Shown here one piece after another: positions 49,099 to 57,751 of a stretch of DNA of 64,000 bases. Position numbers and translations under genes: made by a program. The notes beneath the pieces were generated by a model, which saw nothing but the letters and a program-made list of their open reading frames with translations, searched no databases and had not been told where the DNA came from. This DNA is from Kovacikia minuta CCNUW1 (lineage in GTDB: Bacteria > Cyanobacteriota > Cyanobacteriia > Leptolyngbyales > Leptolyngbyaceae). Positions within the stretch are counted from its first letter, which is position 1, and every line of letters begins with the position of its first letter. The stretch covers positions 4,908,536 to 4,972,535 of the forward strand of contig NZ_CP083582.1 of NCBI RefSeq assembly GCF_020091585.1. The letters run 5' to 3'.

Positions 49099-50473
49099 CT
49101 ATTTCCTGGCTAAAACAGGATCTTCATCGGTTTCGCTTCCGGTATAGGTGCGTTGTAGGCGTGCCCCCAGCTTCAGCAATTTGCTGTCCAGATTTGCATA
49201 GCCACGATCGAGGTGGTGTAAGCCCTGGATGGTGGTCTTGCCCGATGCTGCCAGCCCTGCCAGGACAAGCGCAGCAGATGCTCTCAAATCGGGGGCAACA
49301 ACGGGGGCACCCGACAGCAGGGGCACACCCCGGACGATCGCGTGGGTTCCCTTAACCCGAATATCTGCACCCATACGGGTGAGTTCCGCAACGTGGCGCA
49401 GGCGATTTTCAAATACGGTTTCGGTAATCACACTATCTCCCTCACTGAGGGTCAGCAGTGTCATAAACTGAGCCTGCATGTCCGTGGGAAAGCCCGGATA
49501 GGGAAGAGTTTCGATATCCGTTGCCGTATAGCGATAGGCAGGAACCAGGCGCAACCGATTTGGCCCTTCTGGTACAACCTGGGCACCGATCGCCTGAAGT
49601 TTGGCAATCACAGCAGTGAGATGGTCAGAGATCACGGGAGCCACAGTAATCTCAGAATGGGTGATGGCTCCAGCAACCAGGAAAGTGCCCGCTTCGACCC
49701 GATCGGGAATGATGCCGTAATCGGTTGTGTGCAGACTGGGAACCCCCGCAATCACGATCGTGTTGGTCCCTGCGCCCCGAATGCGCGCACCCATCGCCCG
49801 ACAGAAGTTTGCCAGATCCACCACTTCCGGTTCCTGGGCAGCATTTTCGATAATGGTTTCCCCTTCCGCCAACGTCGCCGCCATCATCAGCGTTTCCGTC
49901 GCACCCACACTGGGATAGTCCAGATAAATCTTGGCACCTTGTAGCCGCTTATTGCTGCCTCTGACGTTGGCATAGACCATGCCATGATCGATCTGAACAT
50001 CAGCCCCCATTGCCTGCAATCCCCGTACATGCAGATCCACGGGTCTAGCGCCGATCGCACACCCTCCCGGCAGGGGAATCCTGGCAACCCCTAAGCGCGC
50101 AAGCAGCGGGACCGATAATGAAGAAACTGGCACGCAGTTGGCTAACTAACTCATAGGGAGCCTTCGACTGCCCGATGTGGGAGGCATCAATGGTGAGACA
50201 GTCGGCATCGTGCTCTAGCTTGACGCCAAGGGATGAAATAATCTCACCCATGCGAATCACGTCAACCAGAGAAGGGACGTTGCGAATTCGACATTCCTGG
50301 GGACAAAGCAATGCTCCTGCCATCACAACCAGAGCAGAATTTTTGGCTCCACTAATGGCAACATGTCCGCTGAGTGGGGACCCCCCCCAAATTTCCAGAA
50401 CAGATTTGTCCTTTTCGGGGGAAGTGCAGGTGTTGGGTAAGCTGGGCGAGAGAGTAATAGGTCCGTCCTCCAA
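49099..50473 (-). CDS. murA: UDP-N-acetylglucosamine 1-carboxyvinyltransferase (frameshifted)
   Basis: MurA transfers enolpyruvate from PEP to UDP-GlcNAc, the first committed step of peptidoglycan synthesis in the cytoplasm. The N-terminal frame has [22 protein letters not shown] with the catalytic lysine region and [16 protein letters not shown]. The second frame continues with [30 protein letters not shown], containing the catalytic cysteine, and [38 protein letters not shown] and [15 protein letters not shown]. Deleting one C in the minus-strand CCC (plus GGG 50108-50110) restores [11 protein letters not shown]. murA is essential, so a sequence error is much more likely than a real mutation. 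Confidence 0.93.
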
Positions 50474-50672
50474 TCAATCGATACAATTAAAACTTGCAAA
50501 GATGGTTTAGATTCTACCGGAAAGTTCCAAAATGTTTCGGAATTTTACATGCAGGCGAATCGCTCCACGCTACCTTATCATCTTGAAAGTGATCTAACTT
50601 TCTAGACTAAAATGATTGACAGGAGTCCCCGATTAAGGAATGATTGAGAGTCGCAGCTTCGACTGTGCATGA

Positions 50673-50756
50673 GCGGAACTGGCGGAATTGGTAGACGCGC
50701 TAGATTCAGGTTCTAGTGTCCGCAAGGACTTCCGGGTTCAAGTCCCGGGTTCCGCA
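50673..50756 (+). tRNA. trnL-CAG: tRNA-Leu, anticodon CAG
   Basis: 84 nt. The acceptor stem GCGGAAC (50673-50679) pairs with GTTCCGC (50749-50755); the D arm is GGCGGAATTGGTAGACGC; the anticodon arm CTAGATTCAGGTTCTAG has a 7-nt loop with anticodon CAG; a long variable arm (TGTCCGCAAGGACTT) marks a type II tRNA; the T arm is CCGGGTTCAAGTCCCGG. CCA is not encoded. Confidence 0.96.
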
Positions 50757-51191
50757 TCAAGTCTATCCAGAAGGAATCAGCCACTTTTTTACGAAGGTGA
50801 GCCTGTTTTGTATTCCTGAAGTGTTAATTTTGCTTATCATTTCGCAGCAGGTTGTAACAAAATTTCAATGGAAGAGTTCGATGTTAGGTGTCAGGTGATA
50901 GGTGGTAGGAGTTAGAGAAAGAAGGTCGTGTTTCAGATCTGTGGGTGATATCCGTAGAGACGTTCCGGCGAAACCTCTCTACAGCATCCGAACAACATAT
51001 CTAGAACATCACCGAGAAAGAATAATAAGGACAGAGGGCGGAGTACGAAAGACGACGTGGAGACACGGAGACATTAGTTTCATAATTCACAATTCATAAT
51101 TCACAATTCTTCTGTCCCTCCCCCTGCCCACCCCCAACTCAAAACTTAACCCACTTTCATCCTTCATCCCTCATCCCTCATCCTTTGTCCT
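50757..51191. other. Non-coding region downstream of tRNA-Leu
   Basis: 435 bp. It contains GGTGTCAGGTGATAGG (about 50885), TTCATAATTCACAATTC units (about 51078-51105) and a short (CATCCCT)n array at about 51158-51182 next to the methyltransferase start. No gene was recognised. Confidence 0.5.
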
Positions 51192-51995
51192 ATGCTCACG
51201 AGCCTCCAGAATCCTCTGGTCAAACAGATGCGGAAACTGCATCAGGCTAAGGAGCGGCGGCAACAGCAACTTTTTTTGCTGGAAGGCACCCACCTCTTAG
51301 AGGCAGCCTGTACAGCAAAGTGTGGGATCGTCACGGTTTGTTGCACGATCGCATGGCAAGAACGCCATGCCCCACTCTGGCAACAGGTGAGCCAAATGGC
51401 TCAACGGGTGGAGTTGGTTAGCCCAGAGGTGCTGCGGGCGATCGCCACGACCGTTGAACCCGATGGAGTGGTTGCCACGGTGGAACGAACTTCCACCCCA
51501 ACCCCCACCTTTGCCAATTTAGGACTGGTGCTGGAAACCATCCAGGACCCCGGCAATCTGGGTACCATGATCCGCACGGTTGCCGCTGCGGGGGCAGAGG
51601 GCTTGCTGCTGAGTGCCGACAGCGTGGACCCCGATCACCCCAAAGTCCTGAGAGCTTCAGCCGGACAATGGTTCCAGGTGCCAATCGCAGTCAGCCCTGA
51701 TCTGAAAACAGCCCTTTGCCGCTACCAACAGCAGGGAATGCAGGTGATTTCGACCCTACCGACAGCAACCCAGACCTACTGGCAGGTCGATCTGCGTCCC
51801 CCTACCCTAATTCTGCTGGGGAATGAGGGCGCAGGGCTGTCTGCCGCACTGGCTGACCTGGCAGATCATCAGGTCACAATTCCCCAGAGTTCTGGGGTGG
51901 AATCGTTGAATGTGGCGATCGCGGCGGCCCTGATCCTGTACGAAGCAAAACGGCAACGGAGAAGTGGGGAGTGGGGAGGGGGGAGTGGGGAATAG
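51192..51995 (+). CDS. TrmH/SpoU-family RNA 2'-O-methyltransferase
   Basis: 267 residues. The N-terminal substrate-binding domain (about 1-95, TSLQNPLVKQMRKLHQAKER) is followed by the SPOUT core: GLVLETIQDPGNLGTMIRT (motif 1), LILLGNEGAGLS (motif 2) and VTIPQSSGVESLNVAIAAALILYEA (motif 3), which form the trefoil knot that binds SAM. It methylates ribose in rRNA or tRNA; the target is not known. The last residues (RSGEWGGGSGE) are encoded by a GTGGGGA-type STRR. Confidence 0.93.
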   Translation: MLTSLQNPLVKQMRKLHQAKERRQQQLFLLEGTHLLEAACTAKCGIVTVCCTIAWQERHAPLWQQVSQMAQRVELVSPEVLRAIATTVEPDGVVATVERTSTPTPTFANLGLVLETIQDPGNLGTMIRTVAAAGAEGLLLSADSVDPDHPKVLRASAGQWFQVPIAVSPDLKTALCRYQQQGMQVISTLPTATQTYWQVDLRPPTLILLGNEGAGLSAALADLADHQVTIPQSSGVESLNVAIAAALILYEAKRQRRSGEWGGGSGE

Positions 51996-52125
51996 GAAAT
52001 GGGAAATGGGTTTTTCTCCCCCGTCTCCTTTATCCTCCTCACCTCCCCCATTTTTTATGTCCCCGCGTCCCCGTATCCTCTGACACCTAACACCTGACAC
52101 CTGACACCTTCTGCCCTCTTTTCAA
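51996..52125. repeat. STRR remnants (GGAAATGG, ACACCTG)
   Basis: GGGAAATGGGAAATGGG units and CACCTAACACCTGACACCTG (about 52080-52110). No gene. Confidence 0.7.
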
Positions 52126-52386
52126 TCAAGCGACAATCAGTTCTGGCTGCAAAACCAGCAATTCATTGGCTTGAAGCGTTGCCATTGCGTATTCACATCC
52201 CTGAGAATCGGCAAATTCTACCAGATAGTGATAGCCTTGCTTACTTTCGTAAACTTCAACAACTGTCCCAATCAGTCCACTGGGCAAGGTTTTAACGGAA
52301 GCATATTCCGGTTCAACCAGGGTGAGCCGTTCAACCGGAAGGTCGTGTAAGAGTGCAATGGCATCTAGCAATTTAGGTTGAGTCAT
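52126..52386 (-). CDS. DUF4926 domain protein
   Basis: 86 residues: LLDAIALLHDLPVERLTLVE, GLIGTVVEVYESKQGYHYLVEFADSQG and ATLQANELLVL are typical of DUF4926, a small SH3-like beta fold. It overlaps the DUF6883 gene by 4 bp (ATGA), so it is translated together with it. The pair recurs in many bacteria in toxin-antitoxin-like contexts; a role as the neutralising partner is inferred. Confidence 0.85.
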   Translation of the reverse strand: MTQPKLLDAIALLHDLPVERLTLVEPEYASVKTLPSGLIGTVVEVYESKQGYHYLVEFADSQGCEYAMATLQANELLVLQPELIVA

Positions 52387-52718
52387 CGTCTCTTGATAAA
52401 TGCAGAGATTAAACGAGGATGGGTTGCCTCTAAAGCAACTTCCCAGGTTGTTTGTAGTTGAATTCCTTCAGTACCTGGTACTATCCAGTCTACTTTGAAC
52501 TCCTCGCCGAATGGAGTAATATTCTGCTGAACGACTTCACCCTCAATGGCTGCTTGTCGAACCAATTCGTAAAGCTGATCAGCATTTTCAGCCGTAATAC
52601 CCAAAACAGCTTTGAAGACCCTGGCTTTGTCTTTTCCTTTTTGGTGTGCTGGATTTAAGCAATACCTAACCAGCTTCTGCATAGAGATTTCTGCTTGATC
52701 GCCATTGGGTAATTTCAT
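52383..52718 (-). CDS. DUF6883 domain protein
   Basis: About 111 residues from ATG 52718 (MKLPNGDQAEISMQKLVRYC); the frame extends 5 codons further to 52733. The family markers YCLNPAHQKGKDKARVFKAVLGI and EEFKVDWIVPGTEGIQLQTTWE are clear. Function is unknown, but family members lie next to DUF4926 and in polymorphic-toxin loci. The stop overlaps the DUF4926 start. Confidence 0.85.
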   Translation of the reverse strand: MKLPNGDQAEISMQKLVRYCLNPAHQKGKDKARVFKAVLGITAENADQLYELVRQAAIEGEVVQQNITPFGEEFKVDWIVPGTEGIQLQTTWEVALEATHPRLISAFIKRR

Positions 52719-52787
52719 ATTCCTGGCTGGCAAGTACTCCGAGTGCTATCAGGATTGAAGCACGATCGCACTTCTTTTCCCATTTAG

Positions 52788-52994
52788 TCAATTGAGTTGA
52801 TTAGCGATTTTTAAAAGTTGATTGCAAAACTCTCTCGCATTATCTCTTCGTCGATAGAAGAGGAACAAGCTACCTGAATGGGTATGTACTACAATCCATT
52901 TCTCTTTAATAAGGAAGAAAAGCACAATAAATATTACACCAATCAACCAGAATACTCTAATTACACCAATTATTAAAAGCCAACATAATTCATC
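52788..52994 (-). CDS. Small membrane protein (probable)
   Basis: 68 residues from ATG 52994: MNYVGLLIIGVIRVFWLIGV followed by IFIVLFFLIK form one long or two short membrane segments. The soluble tail reads EKWIVVHTHSGSLFLFYRRRDNAREFCNQ. The tail resembles the small DUF6232-type cytosolic domain, but this is only an impression. It lies downstream of the repeat-domain genes on the same strand. The frame is short, so coding is not certain. Confidence 0.5.
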   Translation of the reverse strand, partial: DELCWLLIIGVIRVFWLIGVIFIVLFFLIKEKWIVVHTHSGSLFLFYRRRDNAREFCNQLLKIANQLN

Positions 52995-53063
52995 AAAACT
53001 TTTTCATTAATCTCCATCACCTCTAAACAATTGAATACTTAGAAACCATCAAAATCTTAGAGC

Positions 53064-54711
53064 TTAGTCTCCTAAGCTAAGAATTACTCTCCAATTGTTC
53101 TTTTTCATATCATCCTTAGAATAGGTTAATCCTCCACGCCTACCACTACCAACTTCAACCGTGTAAAAATCTGAATCAGATATATTTTTAACTTCAATTG
53201 AAAAAGAACATCCAGAACTTAGCTTATATCCGTTACCAAGTTCACCAACGCCAATGGTTTCACCTTTACTATTCTTTACCTTCACCTGGGTGCCTGAGTA
53301 TATATCATCGTATCCACCCATTCCTGTACATTGAGTTCCTACACCTAAATACTCATAACGGCTATCTTTTACAATCATTTCTCCAGTTATTTCATGTTTA
53401 GAAAACAAAGATTGAACTGTAACTAATAAAATCCAAAAAACTATTAAAGAACCTATGCCAACAATAATTTTCTGCGATCTTATCGTCTCTTTTAATAAGG
53501 TCTGGAATTTATCAAACAGCTCAGCTTGCTTTAAAAAAGCATGCGCTTCATTAAGTCCTTGAATCTTTGGAATTGATATATTTACATTGATTGCTTCTGA
53601 GGATTGATTCGTTTTAACCAGTGAATTATTAGGGATAATACCTGACAAGTCTTGCATCTGCTGGCTCCAAGCAGGGAATTCGTCGCTTTTCCGCCGCCCG
53701 AAAACCTTTATAGTCTCTATAGAATCCACCTTCAATCCTAAAAGTTCTCTTCGTACAATTCTGATAGATACTTCTTCCTCCGGAATTATTTCTGATTCAA
53801 GCATTATTTTAAGGGTTTTATCTACCAAACTGACTTTAACATCAGTTCCTTTGATTTGAAATGCCACACTCAGTAATGCCTTAATTGCTTCTACATCACC
53901 TCGTTTTGCTCGTTCTTTTAGGCCAAGTTTTTTTGGTTCTACTTCGACCTTAGAAGTTGATGACTCGTTCACTACAAATTCAGGAGAAGATAAAAATTTA
54001 TTCTTTATAAAAATCTCTTGAAACCATGCAGGAATATCTTCACCTTGTTGCTTACCATAGATCCTTAGACTGTTAACCGATTTTATACTCAAGCTTAACA
54101 CTCCTTGGTAAATAAAGGGTACTAGAAATTGTTGATCAAGAATCTGTTTCGATTCCAGCATCACCTGTAAGCACCCATGATTCAAAGTAGCTTTAGCAGT
54201 GATTCCTTTTGGTTGTAAAGTGCAATTCATCAGAGCAGAAATAGCCCCGGGATCTCCTTTTTGAGCAAGCTGTAGCAAATTTGGTTGGTTAATTGTAGTA
54301 GCTGAATCCAATTCAACGCTTTTTTGATGATGATCTTCAAACATATTCATAGAGTTCGGCTGAGTTTGAAGTTGAGATACATGAGGTAAGCTATCTCTAA
54401 TTTGGTTCGCTTTTTGTATCTCAAATTCATCAATCCAAATCGGCATTCCTTCATTTATCTGATGTCCATAAAGCTTTACAACTTTGATTGTCGTAAATCC
54501 AAAACTTTCGATTTGCTTGCGGATAAATGGGACGAGAGCACGATTGATGGGGTAACTGATCTGCTTCTAGTTTGATTTGTAAACAACCATTATTGAGCGC
54601 GGCTTTTGTGCTAATTCCTTTCGGTTTGAGGGAGCGATTTAACAAACTGGAAATGGCATTAGTGTCACCTTCTCTGGCAAGTTGAAGTAGATTGGGTTGG
54701 GAGGTAGTCAT
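53064..54711 (-). CDS. Membrane protein with three copies of a cyanobacterial 95-residue domain (frameshifted)
   Basis: One gene of about 549 residues split in two frames. Three domain copies are visible, each opening with NLLQLAREGD/NLLQLAQKGD/LKERAKRGD, then xAIxxLLxxxLxxKGIxxKxxL, a LES segment and ending xxVKLYG/VFGRRKSDEFPAWxQ. A transmembrane helix (IIVGIGSLIVFWILLVTVQ) follows at about residue 420 of the whole protein, and then a beta-rich exported domain. Deleting one base near 54543 restores DQLPHQRALVPFIRKQ, which aligns with the other copies. The same domain is present once in the gene upstream. Function is unknown; the layout suggests a cytoplasmic sensor array attached to an exported domain. 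Confidence 0.7.
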
Positions 54712-54808
54712 GGTTGTTTCCTGAACAAATGAGTTAAGTAAGGAGTGTAGCAGGCAAAGAAATGGGAAGATACGATCGCATTCTTATATCTTTTACAAAT
54801 GCACTTTT

Positions 54809-56023
54809 TTAAACTGCATCCTGAGCAGATTTAATACTTTTTTTGGCACGCCCCCAAATAGTGGAAAGGGCGCTATTGAGATAAATATAGCGATCGCCTG
54901 CAATTTCGTGGGCATCAATGCCATATTCCCCTATCAACGTTTCACCATAAGGAGAACTGGCGGAGAGAAAATTATGAGTTTCGTCTGATTCAATGTAGTA
55001 CTGCCAGACATCATAGGCAAAATTGTATTCTTTAAAGGCATCTGCCAGTTCTTTGTATGCAGGATGATTACTGCCTCCTGACTGTCTTTCCAGGCGATCC
55101 AAAACTACCTTGAGTTCCCGCACCTGTTGCCCATAGTCTCGATAATTCATGCCCACAGACAACCTGGAAGCAAGGGCAGAAAATTTATCAGTTACATCTC
55201 GAAGCACAGGCAGTAATTGTTCCAGATGTTTAATTTGCTGCTCAACGCCCTGAATGGATTGTTCTACAGAGGTGAGTTGGGTTTGGGCATTGCTGCGTTT
55301 AACCTCAATTGTTTGCAAATTAAGTACTGGCAGTTTTGGAACATTGCTCAGGAGGGCGATCGCATCCTCTAGCTTTTTCTGGTTGCTCTGCAATTGTTTC
55401 TGATCTGCCTTCAATTCATCAAGATTTGAATGCGCTTCAATTAATTTGATCCCGCCTACCAGTTCATCTGCTTGCGCAACAATCTTTGCTTGTGCGGAAC
55501 GCGTCCAAAAAATCCATCCTCCCATACCTGCACTACTCAGAAGAAAAACCGTCGCAGCACTCAAAATTACAATTAGCCTGCCCCGATTATTTTGCGTTGT
55601 TAGTTTGGAGGTAGAAAGCTGTGTTGAGTGTGGGGAAGAGATTGGTTGAATAACAGTTATTTGAGGCTTTGCGATCGCCAACTTCCCAGCATCAGGTTCA
55701 ACCTTTTTGGATTCGACGTAGGTATCAAGGATAAATTCCTGCTGCCAATCTGGAAAGTCACTATCTTTTTTCCTGCCATAAAGTTTAACTGTTTGAATAG
55801 CGGTTATTCCTAAACTAACTAAGCCTTTATAAACCAGAGTTGATAATATTTGCTGATCTGGAGCCTGATCTGATTCCAGAAAAAGAGACAGGCAACGATC
55901 TTTGAGAAATGCTTTAGTAGTAATTCCTTTTGCTTGTAGGGAACGATTCATTAAAGTAGCGATCGCATTTGGATCGCCTTGTTTCGCAAGCTCTAAATAA
56001 TTTGGTTGAAAAGTTGACATCAA
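54809..56023 (-). CDS. Membrane protein with one copy of the same domain and a coiled coil
   Basis: 404 residues. Residues 1-100 form the shared domain (NYLELAKQGDPNAIATLMNRSLQAKGITTKAFL and VKLYGRKKDSDFPDWQQEF). A transmembrane helix lies at about 150-172 (LIVILSAATVFLLSSAGMGGWIFW). The exported part is a long coiled coil (about 180-310) with LDELKADQKQLQSNQKKLED, then an alpha-helical end (YNFAYDVWQYYIESDETHNF). Paralog of the neighbouring gene, so the two arose by tandem duplication and domain shuffling. Function unknown. Confidence 0.7.
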   Translation of the reverse strand: MMSTFQPNYLELAKQGDPNAIATLMNRSLQAKGITTKAFLKDRCLSLFLESDQAPDQQILSTLVYKGLVSLGITAIQTVKLYGRKKDSDFPDWQQEFILDTYVESKKVEPDAGKLAIAKPQITVIQPISSPHSTQLSTSKLTTQNNRGRLIVILSAATVFLLSSAGMGGWIFWTRSAQAKIVAQADELVGGIKLIEAHSNLDELKADQKQLQSNQKKLEDAIALLSNVPKLPVLNLQTIEVKRSNAQTQLTSVEQSIQGVEQQIKHLEQLLPVLRDVTDKFSALASRLSVGMNYRDYGQQVRELKVVLDRLERQSGGSNHPAYKELADAFKEYNFAYDVWQYYIESDETHNFLSASSPYGETLIGEYGIDAHEIAGDRYIYLNSALSTIWGRAKKSIKSAQDAV

Positions 56024-56167
56024 ATCTCTCCGAGAAATACCTCATCATCGTTCCCTTTCTTCATCGTTCCCCGGATGATAGATCAATTACCACATCACAG
56101 TAGAAATTTGTTACGAATCAAGGATTTTCCATTACTGTTTGCCTGATTATGCTCAACTCCACATCCT

Positions 56168-56260
56168 GTAACAGTCCTAAATCAGTTTTGAGATTGAGAG
56201 GCTTTGTAAGAAAAGAATCCACTGAAATCCTTTCTCGCAAAGGTCACTGACACTGCGGGG
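56168..56260 (+). repeat. Degenerate MITE copy
   Basis: ACAGTCCTAAATCAGTTTTGAGA then AGGCTTTGT and an AAGAAAAGAATCC...GGAATCC-like centre, clearly related to the copies at 38077 and 56335 but with a diverged right end. Confidence 0.6.
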
Positions 56261-56334
56261 CAGATTCACAGATTCGAGATCGGCGTTAATGGGTTGAGAG
56301 TATTTACTTGGCGCTAAACTAAAGACACCTGTGA

Positions 56335-56427
56335 TATAGCAGTCCTAAATCATTTGTGAACTTGAGGGGCTTTGTGAAAAAGGTTTCCAAAGGAAATCTT
56401 TTTCACAATCCAAATAGGATCGCTATA
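56335..56427 (+). repeat. MITE (TATAGC...TCCTAAAT family), intact
   Basis: Begins TATAGCAGTCCTAAATC and ends ATAGGATCGCTATA, giving imperfect terminal inverted repeats with TA at both outer ends. The centre is GGTTTCC/GGAAATC with AAAGG between. About 93 bp, no coding capacity. A TA duplication points to an IS630/Tc1-type transposase acting in trans. Confidence 0.75.
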
Positions 56428-56465
56428 GAGCTATTGGAGTTCCAAAATTAGACCAGGAGGGGGCA

Positions 56466-57053
56466 GTGGCGATCGCCAGATCCAAGCTAACTTTTGAGGA
56501 GTATCTCACCTACGACGATGCTACAGATAATCGTTATGAGCTGGTGAATGGGGAGTTAATTGAATTGCCACCAGAATCTGGGCTAAACGTTTGCATCGCC
56601 AAATACTTATTTTTAATGCTGATCAATGCGGGCGTTTCCTTTAAATTAATTCAATTACATGCCTGCGAAATTCAAGTTCCCGTGTTGCAGTCTGGTGATG
56701 CTCAAAACCGTTATCCCGATCTGGTTGTTTTTCGGGAAGAGCATTTGGAACTGACCCAAAGGCGCTTAACGATTACCCTGGATATGCCTCCACCTGCTCT
56801 GGTGGTTGAAATTGTAAGTCCAGGAAAGAGCAATCACGAACGGGATTACCAGCGCAAGCGCGAACAATATAGCAGGGTAGGTATTCCCGAATATTGGATT
56901 ATCGATCCCGAACAACAAATCGTGATTGTCTTGACACTCGAATCGGGTCAGTACATCGAATCTGGAGCATTCAGAGAGCAAAATAGACTGGCTTCTCCTA
57001 CCTTTCCAACTTTGCAAATCGCGATCGCTCAAATATTTGAAGCTGCTCGTTGA
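56466..57053 (+). CDS. Uma2-family endonuclease
   Basis: 195 residues starting at GTG 56466. The PD-(D/E)XK-like core is clear: LTFEEYLTYDDATDNRYELVNGELIELPPESG, YPDLVVFREEHLELTQRRL, ALVVEIVSPGKSNHERDYQRKREQYSRVGIPEYWIIDPEQQ and IFEAAR. E in VVEIVSPG and the D/Y before it are the catalytic-type residues. Uma2 proteins occur in high copy number in cyanobacteria; their substrate is not known. Unlike the copy at 28671 it is intact. A ribosome site GGAGGGGG precedes the start. Confidence 0.9.
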   Translation: MAIARSKLTFEEYLTYDDATDNRYELVNGELIELPPESGLNVCIAKYLFLMLINAGVSFKLIQLHACEIQVPVLQSGDAQNRYPDLVVFREEHLELTQRRLTITLDMPPPALVVEIVSPGKSNHERDYQRKREQYSRVGIPEYWIIDPEQQIVIVLTLESGQYIESGAFREQNRLASPTFPTLQIAIAQIFEAAR

Positions 57054-57165
57054 GGAGGGAGTAGGGGGTAGGGGTCAGGGGGTAGGGGGAGAGAGCCAGG
57101 AAAGAGAACGGGTCTTCCCACTTCCCTCATCTCTCCACTCCCTACTCCTTACTCTCTATTCCCCA
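57054..57165. repeat. STRR-rich spacer
   Basis: AGGGGGTAGGGGTCAGGGGG and TCCACTCCCTACTCCTTACT units. No gene. Confidence 0.7.
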
Positions 57166-57169
57166 CTCC

Positions 57170-57415
57170 CTACTCCCCCGCCTGCTTCTGCTGGATATAT
57201 TCCTCAATATCCGCCACTGCCTGTTCAAAGGCATGCAGGTCAAATTGGAGGGGTTCCTGCGGTTCCGGTTTGGCAGGTTGGGGGTTAGGGGGGGCGATCG
57301 ATTGCACACCTGGTTGACCATCCGTAAACTGAAGCCGCTCCTGCAATTGATCAAGCGCCTCAATAAACTCCTTTGCTGCGGCGCGGCGCAGTTCTTGCTG
57401 ATGCTGGTTTATCAT
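57170..57415 (-). CDS. Small conserved hypothetical protein
   Basis: About 81 residues from ATG 57415 (MINQHQQELRRAAAKEFIEALDQLQERL). The longer frame to 57526 would add STRR-derived residues. Two helices flank a proline-rich linker (PPNPQPAKPEPQEPLQF) and FEQAVADIEEYIQQK forms the second helix. No function assigned. Confidence 0.65.
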   Translation of the reverse strand: MINQHQQELRRAAAKEFIEALDQLQERLQFTDGQPGVQSIAPPNPQPAKPEPQEPLQFDLHAFEQAVADIEEYIQQKQAGE

Positions 57416-57751
57416 ACGCTTGACTCCAAAATCGAAGGACAAAGAAACCTGACGATTTTCTAGTAAATATAGCGAAGGCAGAAGGCAGAGGGCAGAGGGT
57501 AAATGACGAATATAGAGCCATTTCAACCGTTCAGTTTGTCCTAGCCTTGGTCGCGAGCGCTATGGTTGCCAAAGTTAGAATTCCCAATTTTGGTTCCCTG
57601 GCTCTCATTTGTTCAAACGTGTTGTCCAATTGCCCCCCTCCGAACGAGAATAGGGAGGAATTGCAGAGATTTTCCGATTGGTTTGGCAGGAGCTTTTTTT
57701 CTGCCAAAAACGGAAAATTACTGTTGACCCGGAATACAGCGGGAGAGAGAT
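57416..57751. other. Region upstream of lpdA, no gene recognised
   Basis: About 335 bp with GGCAGAAGGCAGAGGGCAGA units near 57478. The rest probably contains the promoter of lpdA. A plausible frame (57547-57768) lacks family support and overlaps the lpdA start. Confidence 0.4.
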
